64,000 nucleotides of DNA. Origin: Paracyclopina nana. Its lineage: Eukaryota > Arthropoda > Copepoda > Cyclopoida > Cyclopettidae. Below are positions 24,170 through 35,700 of the stretch, piece after piece. The notes under the pieces were generated by a model, which was not told the DNA's origin, did no database searches, and saw nothing but the letters and a program-made list of their open reading frames with translations. The DNA lies in contig JAGUCH010000002.1 in the NCBI GenBank assembly GCA_019096065.1, forward strand, positions 11,544,501 to 11,608,500. The letters run 5' to 3'. How positions within the stretch are numbered: position 1 is the first letter of the stretch; each line of letters opens with the position of its first letter. A program made the translations under genes and the position numbers.

Positions 24170-24374
24170 CTATAGATCATCTTGGAGAAACCATCTTTGT
24201 GCTTACATTTTTAAGGCTTTTACCAGCAAATCAAAATTTAAGAAAGTGAGTACATCTTTCATTTGACATTCAATTTTCTGCCATATAGCTATTTGTAGAA
24301 TGGCAATACTTCATTGTTTTAGTTTTTACTCACATTTAAAGGTTAAAAAGCTTTAAAAATTACAAAGTCTCAAC

Positions 24375-24802
24375 CAGAGACTTATATAACAAGAGAAGTG
24401 CTACTGGGCGAGGCTTAAGGGGATGCGTTTGCAGATCTGCTGCACGCCCGAAAAGAGACTACAATGGAATTTTGGTCGTGGCTGCCTGAATTTGGGCTGG
24501 GGCAGACTTTTGGTTGCTAATAATTCCAAAATTAGTCGACTTAGACAAAATAGTCCTATTTTACGAGTTGCTCAATTTTGCTAGGGCTATCTTTTGTCTA
24601 TTGTTAATATTTTCCCAACTATTAGGAATTAAAAGTTGTAAAACAGAGGTGCCAGTTGGCGTTTTCCTTTCTGGATCAAAACAGCCCGTTGACTACTTTA
24701 TTAGAACAGCTGACCCAAACAAAATCACTTGTAGCACTTGGCGCGCGCTAGCGTGCAGTGAGAATGCAAGAAGTAGCACTTCTCTTTCTATAAAAGTCTC
24801 TG
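24375..24802 (+). mobile_element. hAT-type MITE, copy B (428 bp)
   Basis: Same family and orientation as copy A, with small indels. Its own perfect 8-bp target duplication GTCTCAAC (24367-24374 and 24803-24810) shows that it is an independent insertion and not a local duplication of copy A. Confidence 0.92.
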
Positions 24803-24810
24803 GTCTCAAC

Positions 24811-25957
24811 TAAGTCGATCAGCAGTCTAATTCGAGTTCATCCCAAAGAACGATTAAAAAATGAAAATCACCACCGAAAAATATTTTTTTAAACTAAATG
24901 ATACTTGGATATTTTTCAAGACCAAACAAAAATTAAACTTTTTATGATGTAAATTCTGTTTTCGTTACGCCCCAGTGGGCAGGCCGGTCAATGGTTCCCC
25001 TTCTAAGTGATCGACCTTTCTTATTCCTAGGGCAGCGAGCGGACTACGTACATCGAGCGCTTTAGACTACCCCCCTAGATAGTCACCATGCCGAAAGGTT
25101 TTGCTCTTGGGGCCCTGGGAGCGGAGATATTGGGCACCAAAGTTTAGGGCAATTCTTATGTAGTAAAACTTAGGACCCCTCTCACAGCCATATGAAGAAA
25201 CTTTTATCTACCCATTTTTAGGCCATTGTCAGGACGCCTACGGGTGTCTTTGGAAATGTGATAAAAGTTGTCCACTAGCTAGGGGTTAACTTTGGAGCAT
25301 TGAGGGAACTTTGTTCATTTTTTGGACAGAGTCAGTCAAAGATGAGTACTTTCAAATGAAAAAATGTAACAATACTGCCAATACTGCATGTACTCATGAG
25401 TAGTCAAATGAAAGATCACCGAGTGGCGAGGCCACGAGTGATCTGGAATTTGACTATGAATGAGCGAAAAACCCTATATGGACGAGTCAGCAGGACAGTA
25501 TAGACATTTTTGTCAGCTTCGTGACAGTTAAAAGTCCCAATAGTACTGTTTAATGCTAAAAATTGATAAATTTACCAATTAAATCGGCCTTAATCGGCCA
25601 TTTGCAGGTAAAAGTAAAACTAAGCGCAAGCGGTCAATCGCGCGCGCGCATCTCCAGCAAAAGCTCAGCATTGGGTAACCAGATATTTAGGGGAATATTT
25701 CGCCAGAATTTTTTCAAAAAGGAACAAAATGACGAATTTGGCTTTTGACAAAGATCAATAAAAGTTTTTTTTGCAAAGAAGTCTCGAAAAAAATTGATTT
25801 TTACAGACTTTTCTCAAATAAAAGATCTTTGGAAGACTTTTCTCAAATGAGAATGTTTTAGAAGACTGTTTTTACTGTTAGTAGTTATTCGGAAGACTTT
25901 CTTAGTATGGAAAGTAATTATTTTTTAAAATGCCAGAATGTGCCATAAAGAAATGGA
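24811..25957. other. Gene-free stretch of mixed composition
   Basis: 24960-25190 is more GC-rich than its surroundings (GGCAGGCCGGTC, GGGGCCCTGGGAGC) and may be a fragment of an older element; I could not match it to rRNA, snRNA or a protein. The rest is AT-rich, and no ORF is convincing. Confidence 0.35.
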
Positions 25958-26038
25958 ATTGTGATAGTACATTGGGATAGAGCAGTCCTTTCATTCAACA
26001 GACTTAGGTTCGAATCCCGGTCTAGTCTTTTTTTTTTT
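25958..26038 (+). pseudogene. tRNA-like pseudogene or tRNA-derived element with Pol III signals
   Basis: TAGTACATTGG (25965-25975) fits the Pol III A box (TRGYNNANNNG), GGTTCGAATCC (26007-26017) is a perfect B box, and an 11-T terminator follows (26028-26038). The D-loop region TTGGGATAGAGC also looks tRNA-like. However, the acceptor stem does not pair, the T-stem has a mismatch and wobbles, and the anticodon arm is poor. It is therefore not a working tRNA; it is a decayed tRNA or the head of a SINE. Confidence 0.5.
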
Positions 26039-26345
26039 AATTGAAGAAGAACTCTCAAGTTGCCAACTGTACAATAATGAGCATTATTTCTTCACATGTG
26101 ACGAAAAAATCCATTATTGTACTGTGGATGCGAGCTCAAATACAGGGATTTTCGCTTCACTGCCGTATGTAGTGAACCCACCGCCGAGTTGACAAAAATG
26201 GTCCATTTTTGTTTGAAGCCAGATATTGTCCGTCAAAGTTTTGCTAATTTTGGCCAATATAACTTTGATCAACAAACTTCAGATTCGTGACCTAAAAATG
26301 AAATTTTATTATAATTATAATATGTTTTGAATAATATTTTTTAAG

Positions 26346-26901
26346 GTCATTTTTTGTTTTGGTAGCATATGGGGGTACTTCCCTAATAAACATTTTAAGA
26401 CTTATGGAAAAAATGGTTATATTATAAAACCTCAGTTTCTGAGTGACGAACTGTAATTGAATTAACTGGAAATACTATAAATATGGGGTATCAGGAGCAA
26501 CTTTTGGTATTGTCATGCTTAGGTAATCTCAAATGTAGGGCAGTTATCTGACAAAAAAAAAACAAGTTGTTGAATATACCATATATTTAAAATAAAATTT
26601 AATTTTCAGCTCATTATCTTTAGGTTCATTTAACAAATCTATAAGTTTAAACATCACTGATGTATGTTTATTATCACATTGACTTTGGGTGTTGTTAAGA
26701 GTTTGGGTAAGGACCTTCAAGTCAATGTGTTAAAAAAGTATTCTAAACAGCAATCAAACCTCATTTAAGTAAAAATGAAAGTTGCTTGCCACAGCCAATA
26801 ATTATAATCAAATTTCATTTTCAGAGGTGAAAAATGAATTAAAAAATAATAAAACTTTTATATAGGAAGTACCCCCAGATGCTACCAAAACAAAAAATGA
26901 C
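26346..26901. mobile_element. 556-bp MITE with about 40-bp inverted ends
   Basis: The left end GTCATTTTTTGTTTTGGTAG (26346 on) and the right end (to 26901) are reverse complements for about 40 bp, with small differences. There is no coding content. An internal segment (26688-26735) resembles 12543-12610. The target duplication is not clear. Confidence 0.7.
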
Positions 26902-27105
26902 TCAGTGCCACTAGAGTGATTTTTGAAAATTCTGTGAATGCTCTCCTTAAGTTAGCCCATTGCAGTTATGACAAGATTTTGCGAAGGATTGTAGGATGAG
27001 TTTTCTGAATTGTTAATTTTGGCCTTGTAAGGTAGTTTTATGTTCAAGCACACCAATACTTTTATTCAAGAAAACAGAGAGGATTTCCATGACAAATGTG
27101 ATATT

Positions 27106-27740
27106 TCACCATCTAGGTCCACTTCGGAATCTGTGGCCTCTAAAAGGCCGGCCTCCACGAGGAGGAGGTCCATTGCTCCAATTTCCGCGGCCTCTAAAAG
27201 GGGGACGGTAATTGTTCCCCCCTCTGCCGCCCATGAGAGGTGGTGGACCCTCGGCAAAAAACGGCCTCGGTGGAGGCTGACGGAGGTTGGGAGGCTCGTT
27301 CGGAGGAAGTGGAACACCTGCCAAGTTTTTCAGCCGATCCTGTAGAGAAAGTTGGGGCTGTTGTTGCTGGTGGTGGTAATCTACCTCATCTTCACTGTTG
27401 ACAACCTCCATGTCATCATGGCTGTTATCTAGAAGGCTTGGTGGCTGCTCGTGAGGATTGCGATTCTGCAGCCTCGCCAAGGCAAGGTTTGGCGTAACCT
27501 CATCTTCATCTGGAGGCTCCTCGTCCACTGTCTGGAATTGCCATTCCGGCACTGGATCATCAGGTGGAGCCTTTAAATAGTTCAATAGTTAAAGAAAACT
27601 AGTTTTCAATTTCAAGTGAAACAAACCTGTTGAGGCCACTCTTCTGGCTTTGGTGGAGGCCAAGACACGGCCGGAGGAGGATCTGGAGGCCAATGGTGGT
27701 TTTGTAGCTCAGGATAGTAATAGTAATTATTTGTCTGAGG

Positions 27741-27771
<31 letters not shown>

Positions 27772-28969
27772 GGTAGGGGAGGTCCTGACCCTTCAGTAGC
27801 CAATTTTGTTAGATAATCTGAAAATGACTGGTTGTTTTCGTTGTGTTGCTCCTTCACAGTCTGACTTTGGTCGCCGCGGTGATTGTTGGCCTCAGTCTCG
27901 TCAGGCAACCGCAACTCGGTTTCTTGATCGTTGGGCTCGGGCGAAGGGGCGTCATAATCTGGCGAGGGAATGGGGCTAAGGTCAGCCTCAGACAAGAGGC
28001 TGGCCACCGACAGGCCTTTATCCTCCAGATCGGGCATTTTGGCCTCTAGTTTCTTTTGAACATTTTTCACTTTTTTGCCAAACGATGCGTATGCCTGAGA
28101 AGAAGCAAAATTATTGGCTATGCAAAAAAATGAGTAAGAAGAAGGAGGCTTACAGTGGCGACTATATTGGCCTCGCCATAGAGACTGTCATAGTACTTTT
28201 TTGCTTGCTCGAGCAAATCCTTGACTTGTCTCCGCTTTGTAATCTCCCTGTCGACAGCCTTGATGTAATCCTCTAATTTCTTGCGGCCATCTTCTACCTC
28301 TTGAATGCAATCGTTGCCATGCTGCCGATCCTTGAGCTTTTGCTTCATCGAAGCCTCGTCGAGGATGTCCTCAAGATCAGCCTCGCTGACCGTTTTCAGC
28401 TTGTACTCTGTGTCATCCTCGAGAGCTTTCATGATTTTCATTTGAGTGCAAAGCTGATTGGGCTGGAAGGTGTCCACAACATCGGCCGTGTTGTGCTTAC
28501 CAGCTTCCAAAATGGCAGAGAGTTCTTGAATGTATTTCTCATTGAATACTGCCCGCTCGGCCCAGATGTCAATGCAACGTTTGACTTTGCCGTAGATGGA
28601 ATCATCCTTGAGGTGAGGCATTGCCTCTTTAACCACGGACTGAAATCTCTCCAGAACTTCGTTGTAGTTTTTCCTCTTTGAGTGCTGAACGACGTCATTC
28701 AATAGGTAGAAAAGTGACAGCTTTTGTTCGATTTTCACTAAAATTCGTAAGCGGGAAAAAAGAGCGATGACAAACGATTGTTTTCGATTTTATTTGTAAT
28801 GTTTACCTTTTTTGACGACTTTTAGCCAGCAGCGGGCAATTTTGTAGGCGGACTTTTTGTTCTTGATGCACCATGCTGACAATGACTGAATTGCTTCTTG
28901 CGTGTCACGCAAATGAATGAGCTCTTTCATGAACCGCGTCTCCTCAAACGAATCTTTGCTCGCTGACAT
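27106..28969 (-). CDS. RPRD2: CID-domain Pol II regulator, RPRD2-like
   Basis: Four exons: 28969-28807, 28737-28154, 28094-27627, 27570-27106, about 559 aa. Residues 1-130 form a CTD-interacting domain (SLSAWCIKNKKSAYKIARCW, then SLFYLLNDVVQHSKRKNY), followed by a coiled-coil dimerisation segment (about 190-245, KKLEDYIKAVDREITKRRQV). The C-terminal half is low-complexity: acidic/Pro-rich stretches, ten glutamines (about 27745-27775), then RGG/PPRG-rich blocks ending RSGPRW. RPRD proteins bind the phosphorylated RNA polymerase II tail and assist its dephosphorylation. The long Pro/Gln/Gly tail favours RPRD2 over RPRD1, although it is far shorter than vertebrate RPRD2. The true start is ATG 28969; the upstream in-frame codon is GTG. 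A minus-strand AATAAA lies at 27066-27061. Confidence 0.87.
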
Positions 28970-29966
28970 TTTGCTCACTTTTCATCCCTCCTACTTTTTC
29001 ATCATTCCTAAGCGAGTTTTATTCACCAAAACAAACTCCAACTTATAGAGCTTTTTCTGAAATGCTGACTTTTTCAGTCAAATCTTTTCTAATTCAGTCA
29101 AATTGGTCTTTATTTTCATTTCGCGGAAACGCAACGCTTTTTAAGCGATTTTGTTGACGTGAATACAAAGTGCGCATTAACGACAAAAAGAACAGTTAAA
29201 ATTCCTCAAACTTTTTTGGCTTGACGCGTTTGTTTTGAAATCACGAAACCTCTATTATGTTATTTTCCCGTCCAATTTAGTGTTCTAGAACACTAGTCCA
29301 ATTATAATTAATTTTTATGAAATTTTCATTCAATTTTTTTTTTTAAATTAGGGCCAATTTTTTGTTTTTTTGCAATCACAAACGAGAATTTTCCATATTC
29401 CTACTAAAATTACACAACTAATGAAATGAAGCACATCAACTAATTTGAAGAAAAAAGGCAAGAAATGCTCAAAATCGTGTTTTTCTATCTTTATTGAAAT
29501 ACCAAGCAACAAAAGAATGTTTTTCTCTGCGTGCCTATATTATGGTCCAGACTTTATGAGGATATTTGACTGTTGCTATGTGAGCTGTTGACGTACATTT
29601 TCCTTCAATGATTTGTTAAGGCACTTTGTGGTCCTCTAAAAATCAGCTTCATTTGGACGGCCCTGAGAGTTAGACAAACCAATGGAAAATTTTTAGCATG
29701 GAAATTTACAAGTTTGAGGGTGACGCAGCAGCTACGCAAATTTATATTTAGTGCCCACATTCCTTCAAGGCATGACCAGGTCATGACTTCAGTTGCAGAG
29801 TTGCACTAAATGCTTTGGATAGAGATGGCTCCAATTCGTGACGGAAAAAGCCAGACAGTGGGTATACGATAATTTATTTTGGTCTGGACCTGCCAAAAGG
29901 TCTGAAAGTCTGCTGTGCGTTGCAAGTGGCAAAATATTGAAGTGGCCCTTGTAAGAAATTTCAAGC
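28970..29966. promoter_or_regulatory. Divergent promoter region: RPRD2-like (-) and EF-hand phosphatase (+)
   Basis: About 1 kb between head-to-head starts, AT-rich in the middle (29250-29480). No ORF or repeat is supported and individual elements cannot be assigned. Confidence 0.4.
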
Positions 29967-32648
29967 ATGGGTGGCAACCAAGTAGACATCCCTCCCAATT
30001 ACTACATTTTCGTGTACATTTGCCAAAATGACGTAGTCGTGGATGAGCAGACCAACTCTGTCCCTTGCAAGCCCTTGAAGAGTGATTCAGTCCAGTCATG
30101 GAATGACATTTCAGCCAACATCTCAAAAAGGGTAATTTGCCACCAGTTTCATTGTCCTATCAAGGCTGACAATCCTTTTCAGGTATTCACCATTGACGAG
30201 TCCAAAGTGGAGGGGCACCATGAGAACAGGAACATAGATGAATTTGCCAGAGATATCAAGGTAATTCGAATGCTCAGGTTGTGGTTCCCTCTGCCTGGCA
30301 ACAAGCACACATTCCTCCAAAGGTTCACGTTTTTCAAGAGTCTCAACGAGTCTGACAAGAAGCACATCAAGGTCAGTATTGTCACTGAGCCTTTGTCCAT
30401 TTTTTGACATTTCTCATTGCAGCTGAATCCTGGATTTGCGTGGAAATCCATCAAGTTGATGAATGACAATCAGAGCATGGATCCAGAGTATTTGGAGTTG
30501 ATCAACCTGCTCAAGAACCAGAGTGATAGCCAGTTTGGTTTCACTGGCAAAGAGCTGAATGAGGAGGAGTTCATCTTTGATCCTTTCCAAAACAAGAGCC
30601 TCCAGCGCAAGACCCAAGCTCAGCTCATGATGGGAGCTCATTTCAGCATAGAAGACCAACGGCTGATTTATAGACATTACTTTGCCAAGACGTTTCCCTT
30701 CTTCTTCCTGTCCGAGGAGAAGTTCAAGAATATGGTGGACAAATTCGGCTGGAATCCAGGCCAAATCAAGGGCCTATTCAGAGCCTTCAGGGGGAAAAGC
30801 ATTCACATCAACCACCTGTCCTTTCCAGAGTTCATTTCTGGTCTGGCCGCTTGTGAGCAAAACACGCCTCACGGAGACGGGTGCGGAGAATCCAGATGTA
30901 GATACATCTTTAGGTATTACGACTTGAACAACAATGGGAAGCTGGATTTTCAAGAGTTTTGCCACATGGTGAGTGACATCCGAGCTTTGAGGGGAGTGAG
31001 CAACTCGCCTGCTGAAGTCATTGCCGAAGCTGACAACAGTGCAAAAGTATTTGAGGCCAATCAGTCGGAGGTCTTGACCATGTCTGATTTCCTCTCAGGA
31101 GTGGGCCAATTAAAGTTCAGGGGAACTTCTGGCCTCTTGCGCAGTCCCAAATCGGTCATTTCTGTGCTAAGTAATTTTGAAGTGATTAAAATGTCCCGCT
31201 AATAGCTTATTATTTTTTTATGCTTTTTTGCAGATGGAAGTGGCGATACGAGTGGAAGTGACGTTGAAAGTCCAGATGTGAAAAGAAGGAGGACTTACAG
31301 TCCGAATTTCGATCCTTGCCAATACTTGAGGGAAACGGTGAGTGATGACCACCACGATGAAATGAGCATTGGCACAATCTCACAAATGCAAGATGATGAC
31401 TACGAATTCGCCACCCACGTAGTGAAGGTGAAGAGGTCCGGGCAAATAATAGACGTTTCTTCGCTATGGGAAATGGAGGGAGGTGCTTGCACGGCCAGCT
31501 CTTCCTCCACTCTCGCTCGTGAGGGCAGCAAATTCAGCTTTGAACGCATGGACTCGATACGGACCTTCAATTCTGGATCCGATGCCAATGAAATGCTACG
31601 AGCTCTGCGATACTTTGAACGCGCAATCCACCCCAAGGATCCCAAGATCAGGGATAAACCCAGCTATTCGTGGGGCCCTGTGGACATGAAGACACTCGCT
31701 ACATCCATCATTGATTTGTGTGGTCAAGCAAGAGCCATTTTTCTGCAAGAACCACGATTGCTGAAGCTGAAAGCTCCAGTCTACATCTTGGGTGACGTGC
31801 ATGGTAACTTTCGTGATTTGGTGTGCTTTGAAAAAGCCCTATGGCGCCTCGGCGTTCCCCTGACACCCACCAACTTTCTTTTCCTGGGAGACTACGTTGA
31901 CCGTGGCAGCAACAGTGTCGAAGTCGTCGCGTATCTCTTGGCCCAAAAAATCATCTGTCCAAATAAATTCCACTTGCTGCGTGGCAACCATGAGCTGAGA
32001 AGCGTGCAGAAGAACTTTACTTTTTACAAAGAGTGCCTTGAGAAATTTGGCAATGGCGAGTTGGCAGATAGTGTTTGGAATGCTGTCAACAAGGCATTTG
32101 ATGCCATGCCCATTGCTGCCATTGTGGACTCCAAGATATTCTGTGTTCATGGAGGCATTCCTCCACCTTGGATGTCTGGCACAGGTCTCGTGTCTTACAT
32201 AGACAGGTATAACAAGATTTCTCTATACTTGACGTAGGTCTAAGCATTTAAATTGGTTTCTCCCCACAGAGTCTCCAATGACATTCGTGATCCGGAAGAA
32301 GAAGAACCACTGGTGTGGGAATACTTGTGGAATGATCCTCTTCCAAACGAGCTCAAGAGCAACATGCCGTCCGAATTCAGGGTGGACAAGTCCGGATTTG
32401 TGCACAACTTTCGCAGAGGCACTGGTCACATGTTCACGGACAAAGCCTTGGATGACTTCTTGACGCGAAACCACTTGTCACACGTGATTCGCGCTCACGA
32501 GGTGAAAGAGTCCGGATTTCAAGTTCAGCATAAGCAAAAGCTGCTTACAGTTTTCTCATCTTCGCGTTATTGCAATGGCTCCAATGACTGTGCTTGTGTT
32601 CTCATCGACAACAAAAAGTTGCGACTCATTCGGTTGGACACCTCTTAA
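29967..32648 (+). CDS. PPP-family Ser/Thr phosphatase with an N-terminal EF-hand region
   Basis: Five exons: 29967-30131, 30183-30371, 30423-31170, 31234-32206, 32270-32648, about 817 aa. Residues 1-330 hold a helical region with one canonical EF-hand loop ([12 protein letters not shown], about 285-296) and a degenerate partner before it. Residues 380-530 are acidic and Ser-rich. The catalytic domain starts near 545 with GDVHGNF (about 554), GDYVDRG (about 586) and RGNHE (about 617), then VHGGI and IRAHEV, the full metal-binding set of PPP enzymes. Calcium regulation is inferred. In PPEF/RdgC phosphatases the EF-hands are C-terminal, so this is a different layout. Intron 1 (51 nt) has no stop and is a multiple of three. 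AATAAA at 32728-32733. Confidence 0.88.
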
Positions 32649-32763
32649 GTTATAGGTTGATGAACAAAAGAAGCTCTACCTACGACACCGGTGATTCTTA
32701 GCAATATTTTTTAATAATTTTTGTTGCAATAAAACCTTTTGGGGATTCCTTACAGGTAACTTG
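32649..32763. terminator. Shared 115-bp 3' spacer of two convergent genes
   Basis: The stop codons of the phosphatase (+) and ATR (-) are only 115 bp apart. AATAAA for the plus-strand gene is at 32728-32733, so transcripts of the two genes probably overlap at their 3' ends. Confidence 0.55.
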
Positions 32764-35700
32764 TTAAAGGTAGGAGCCCCATCCCAAGTACATTTGGGAC
32801 AGAAGCTCATCACAGGTCGCCTCTTTGATCAGGTGTTGCACCTGGCCAGCTACAGACAAAGGCATATTTATGCTGGCTGTCTTTTTCTTGCTCTCCACCA
32901 GCCCATTGAGCTTATTTTCGATGCTTTTCAGCGTCTCTACCGCCTTCTTGTTCACAACTTCTCCCGTGTCTGTTTTCTTGTGCTTCCCATCGGGAACCCA
33001 ATCAAGCAATGGGTCGAAGTAGAATGGCCTCAAAGCAGACATCAGTACGTCTTTTTGCTTCCTCATCAGTCCCAGAGCCACTTCACATGCGATCCTGAAT
33101 AAGGGGAATTTTTAGTTTTATGATCCAATAACTAAGTTATAAAAACGATATGTTACCTGAAAGGCCCTTCAACTCCTGTGGGACCCATAGCCTGCACCAT
33201 ATTGTGAGTAAGTCTGAATGGGACAACTTCGGGTATTTTCAAATCTTTGCCTTTGTCAAAAAGGCAATTGAGGTCCACGTGGACTGTATCGCCGTTGGAG
33301 GAATCAAATAAAATGTTCTCGCCGTGTCGATCACCTAAGCCAAGCAAGTAACCGACCATTGACATAACAGCCGTGGTGCGGGTGTAGGCCAATCTGGCCA
33401 TGAACCATGCCTGAGGATCAGGGAAATTTCGAACAAACCATTCGGCAAAGACAGGAGGATTCTTCTTGATCAGCCTGAAATATTTGGCCTTATTCCCTTC
33501 CACATCTGTAGGGGATGTGATAAAGGCTTTCAGCTCATCTTGCCTCATAGCGTTTTTGCCAAGGATTTCCTTGAGTAATTTGGTTATAATTGCTCTAAGC
33601 GGTTGGAGGTTGTTCACCCATTCAATAATTCCATTGGCCTCATTCAAGGGTATTACCGTCTAGGGATTGAAAATTATGAAAAACTTTGAAATTTCTTGGC
33701 ATAAGTAAAGATTTACATAAGTCCGGATGTGGAGGTTTCGCTTTCGACTCTCAGGATCTTTCATAAAAAGTTTGTTAAGAAGGTTGTTGAAATCCAGCAA
33801 TCGGCAATCTCGTCTTAAATCGTCTTTTGGCTTGCACAGGAAAGAATGCAGCCCACCATCAGAACCTCTGAAGGTTACTTTTTTGGGCTGCACTAAACTT
33901 TTCATAACAACTATGGTATCTTCGATTCCATGAATATGCACCAAGTCGCCTTGAAACGGCTCTGCTGTGTGCAACATGGACGCAGTGGGAAGCATGACGG
34001 TCATGTTGGAAGTTGAAGGCAACATAATGGATGAAAAGTTCTTGTTTGATAGCATTTTGCATAAGCTAGGCATAACTTCCTTGATGTCCATTTCTCCCAC
34101 GTCAAGTTTTTCGTCCGATAGCTTAACCAGCTTGTCAGCTAAACTGAGGCCATCATCGATGAATTTGCCGTTCTCCAACTTAGACCTCACATGGTCAAAG
34201 ATCTCCTTACACCTTGAAGCACGTTGAGCATAAGAGGACTTGGACAGTGCCACCATGTGCCAAAACACGTGTTGAGGAAATGCAATGAAAGTCCTGATGA
34301 GAATGCCTCTCAGAATGGCCCAAACTTCAGGATGAGCGTGACAAATTCTTGAGGTCAATTGAGGAAACACAGACAGGAAGTAGAAGGAGGGAGCTTTCTC
34401 ACTGAATTTCTGAATGATCTCGTTCATCTTGCTTAGACACTTGGTCATCTCAGACACGACACTTTTGGATTGACCATTGTTCTTAGCAGCAACTCTGGAT
34501 CCGTAGTCCAGCCAGAGTGATAAAAGCCTCGCTAAAGATTGGTGCAAGTGGTTGCAGCCATAAATCAAGGATCTCGCATATTGCATAATGATGTGGGAAA
34601 TGATGTCACCACGGACATCCAAGTCTGTCTCCTCATAGCTCTTCCCAATGACTTTATCAAAGAACCGAGCGCTAAAAGTAAACATTGAAGAATATCATTA
34701 AGCAATACTGTTGCAACATACCTGTAATAAAACGCATCTTCGGAAGCTGGAGCCAAGGCCTTGGCCTCGTTGTAGTAAGTGGGCACGACCTCCGGTCCAA
34801 GATTGGCAGCCTCATCTACATATCTGGCCAGCAGCAATTTGGCTTTGCCACATACCTCAAGATCGTCTTTGCCAGCTTGGGACACAGCACTTTTGGCGAA
34901 TCCAAAGGCCAAAGTAGGAAACTGATCCACAATACCTTTTTCAAGCGTGCCAATTGCTTCTGTCTTTGCATCCCTTGCCCAATAGAGTTTAGCCCTCTCG
35001 ATGAAGATCTCGGGATGGTTGGCCTTCTCAGCTTCCAGCAGCAGGTTATATGCTTTATTCAATTGTCCAGCTTTCCTGGCAACTTTGGCAGAAAGGACCC
35101 AACATTCCCCTAGCTCATGCCTCAACAGGTCGCTATTCCCTCCACTTCTTGCCAAGGCAATGTCCAGTAAGGCTCGCCTCACTTTGAGCACAGGCTCCAA
35201 GGTGCTCAGAGAATACTGGGAAAATGTGATCCTTGTTTTCCATTCGACAAATAAATTGGCCAATTCCTCATCTGGAGTACGACTGATGGCTTCAATTTCG
35301 TCCAAGATCTGAAGCTTAACCTGGTACTCGTAGCATCGTCTGTAAGCACCTTGCTCCATTGCAGCAGCCGAAATTGGGATGATCAAGTCTTTTCGCATGT
35401 TGCCAACAAGCTTTTGGAGCCCCTCCAGATCGTTCAACTGGGCTTGCAGCAAGGCCTTGCCCAGAAGTGTGGACCAGTCATTGGAGTCGGTCTTACGACA
35501 ACTCTCCTCTACCACTTCCCATTGGCCCAACTGCCAAGCAGATTCAACTTGGTACTTGACCAGCTCTGCTTGGAGATCCGGATCCCTTTCAACAAGTCCT
35601 TTGACCAACATCGAAGCAGTATGCGGCTGGTCCATTTCCAGATAGCACCTAAGGATTCCGCTTTTTAGCTCAATGCTGTCGGTTCTACTTTTACCAAGGC

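Noticed and set aside
24961..25190. GC-richer block considered as 5S rRNA, snRNA or LTR fragment
   Set aside because: No Pol III box pair, Sm site, rRNA core or reverse-transcriptase motif could be recognised.
27040..27345. Plus-strand open frame of 101 codons over the 3' end of the RPRD2-like gene
   Set aside because: It is the complement of the RGG/Pro-rich coding exon; the minus strand gives a coherent CID protein.
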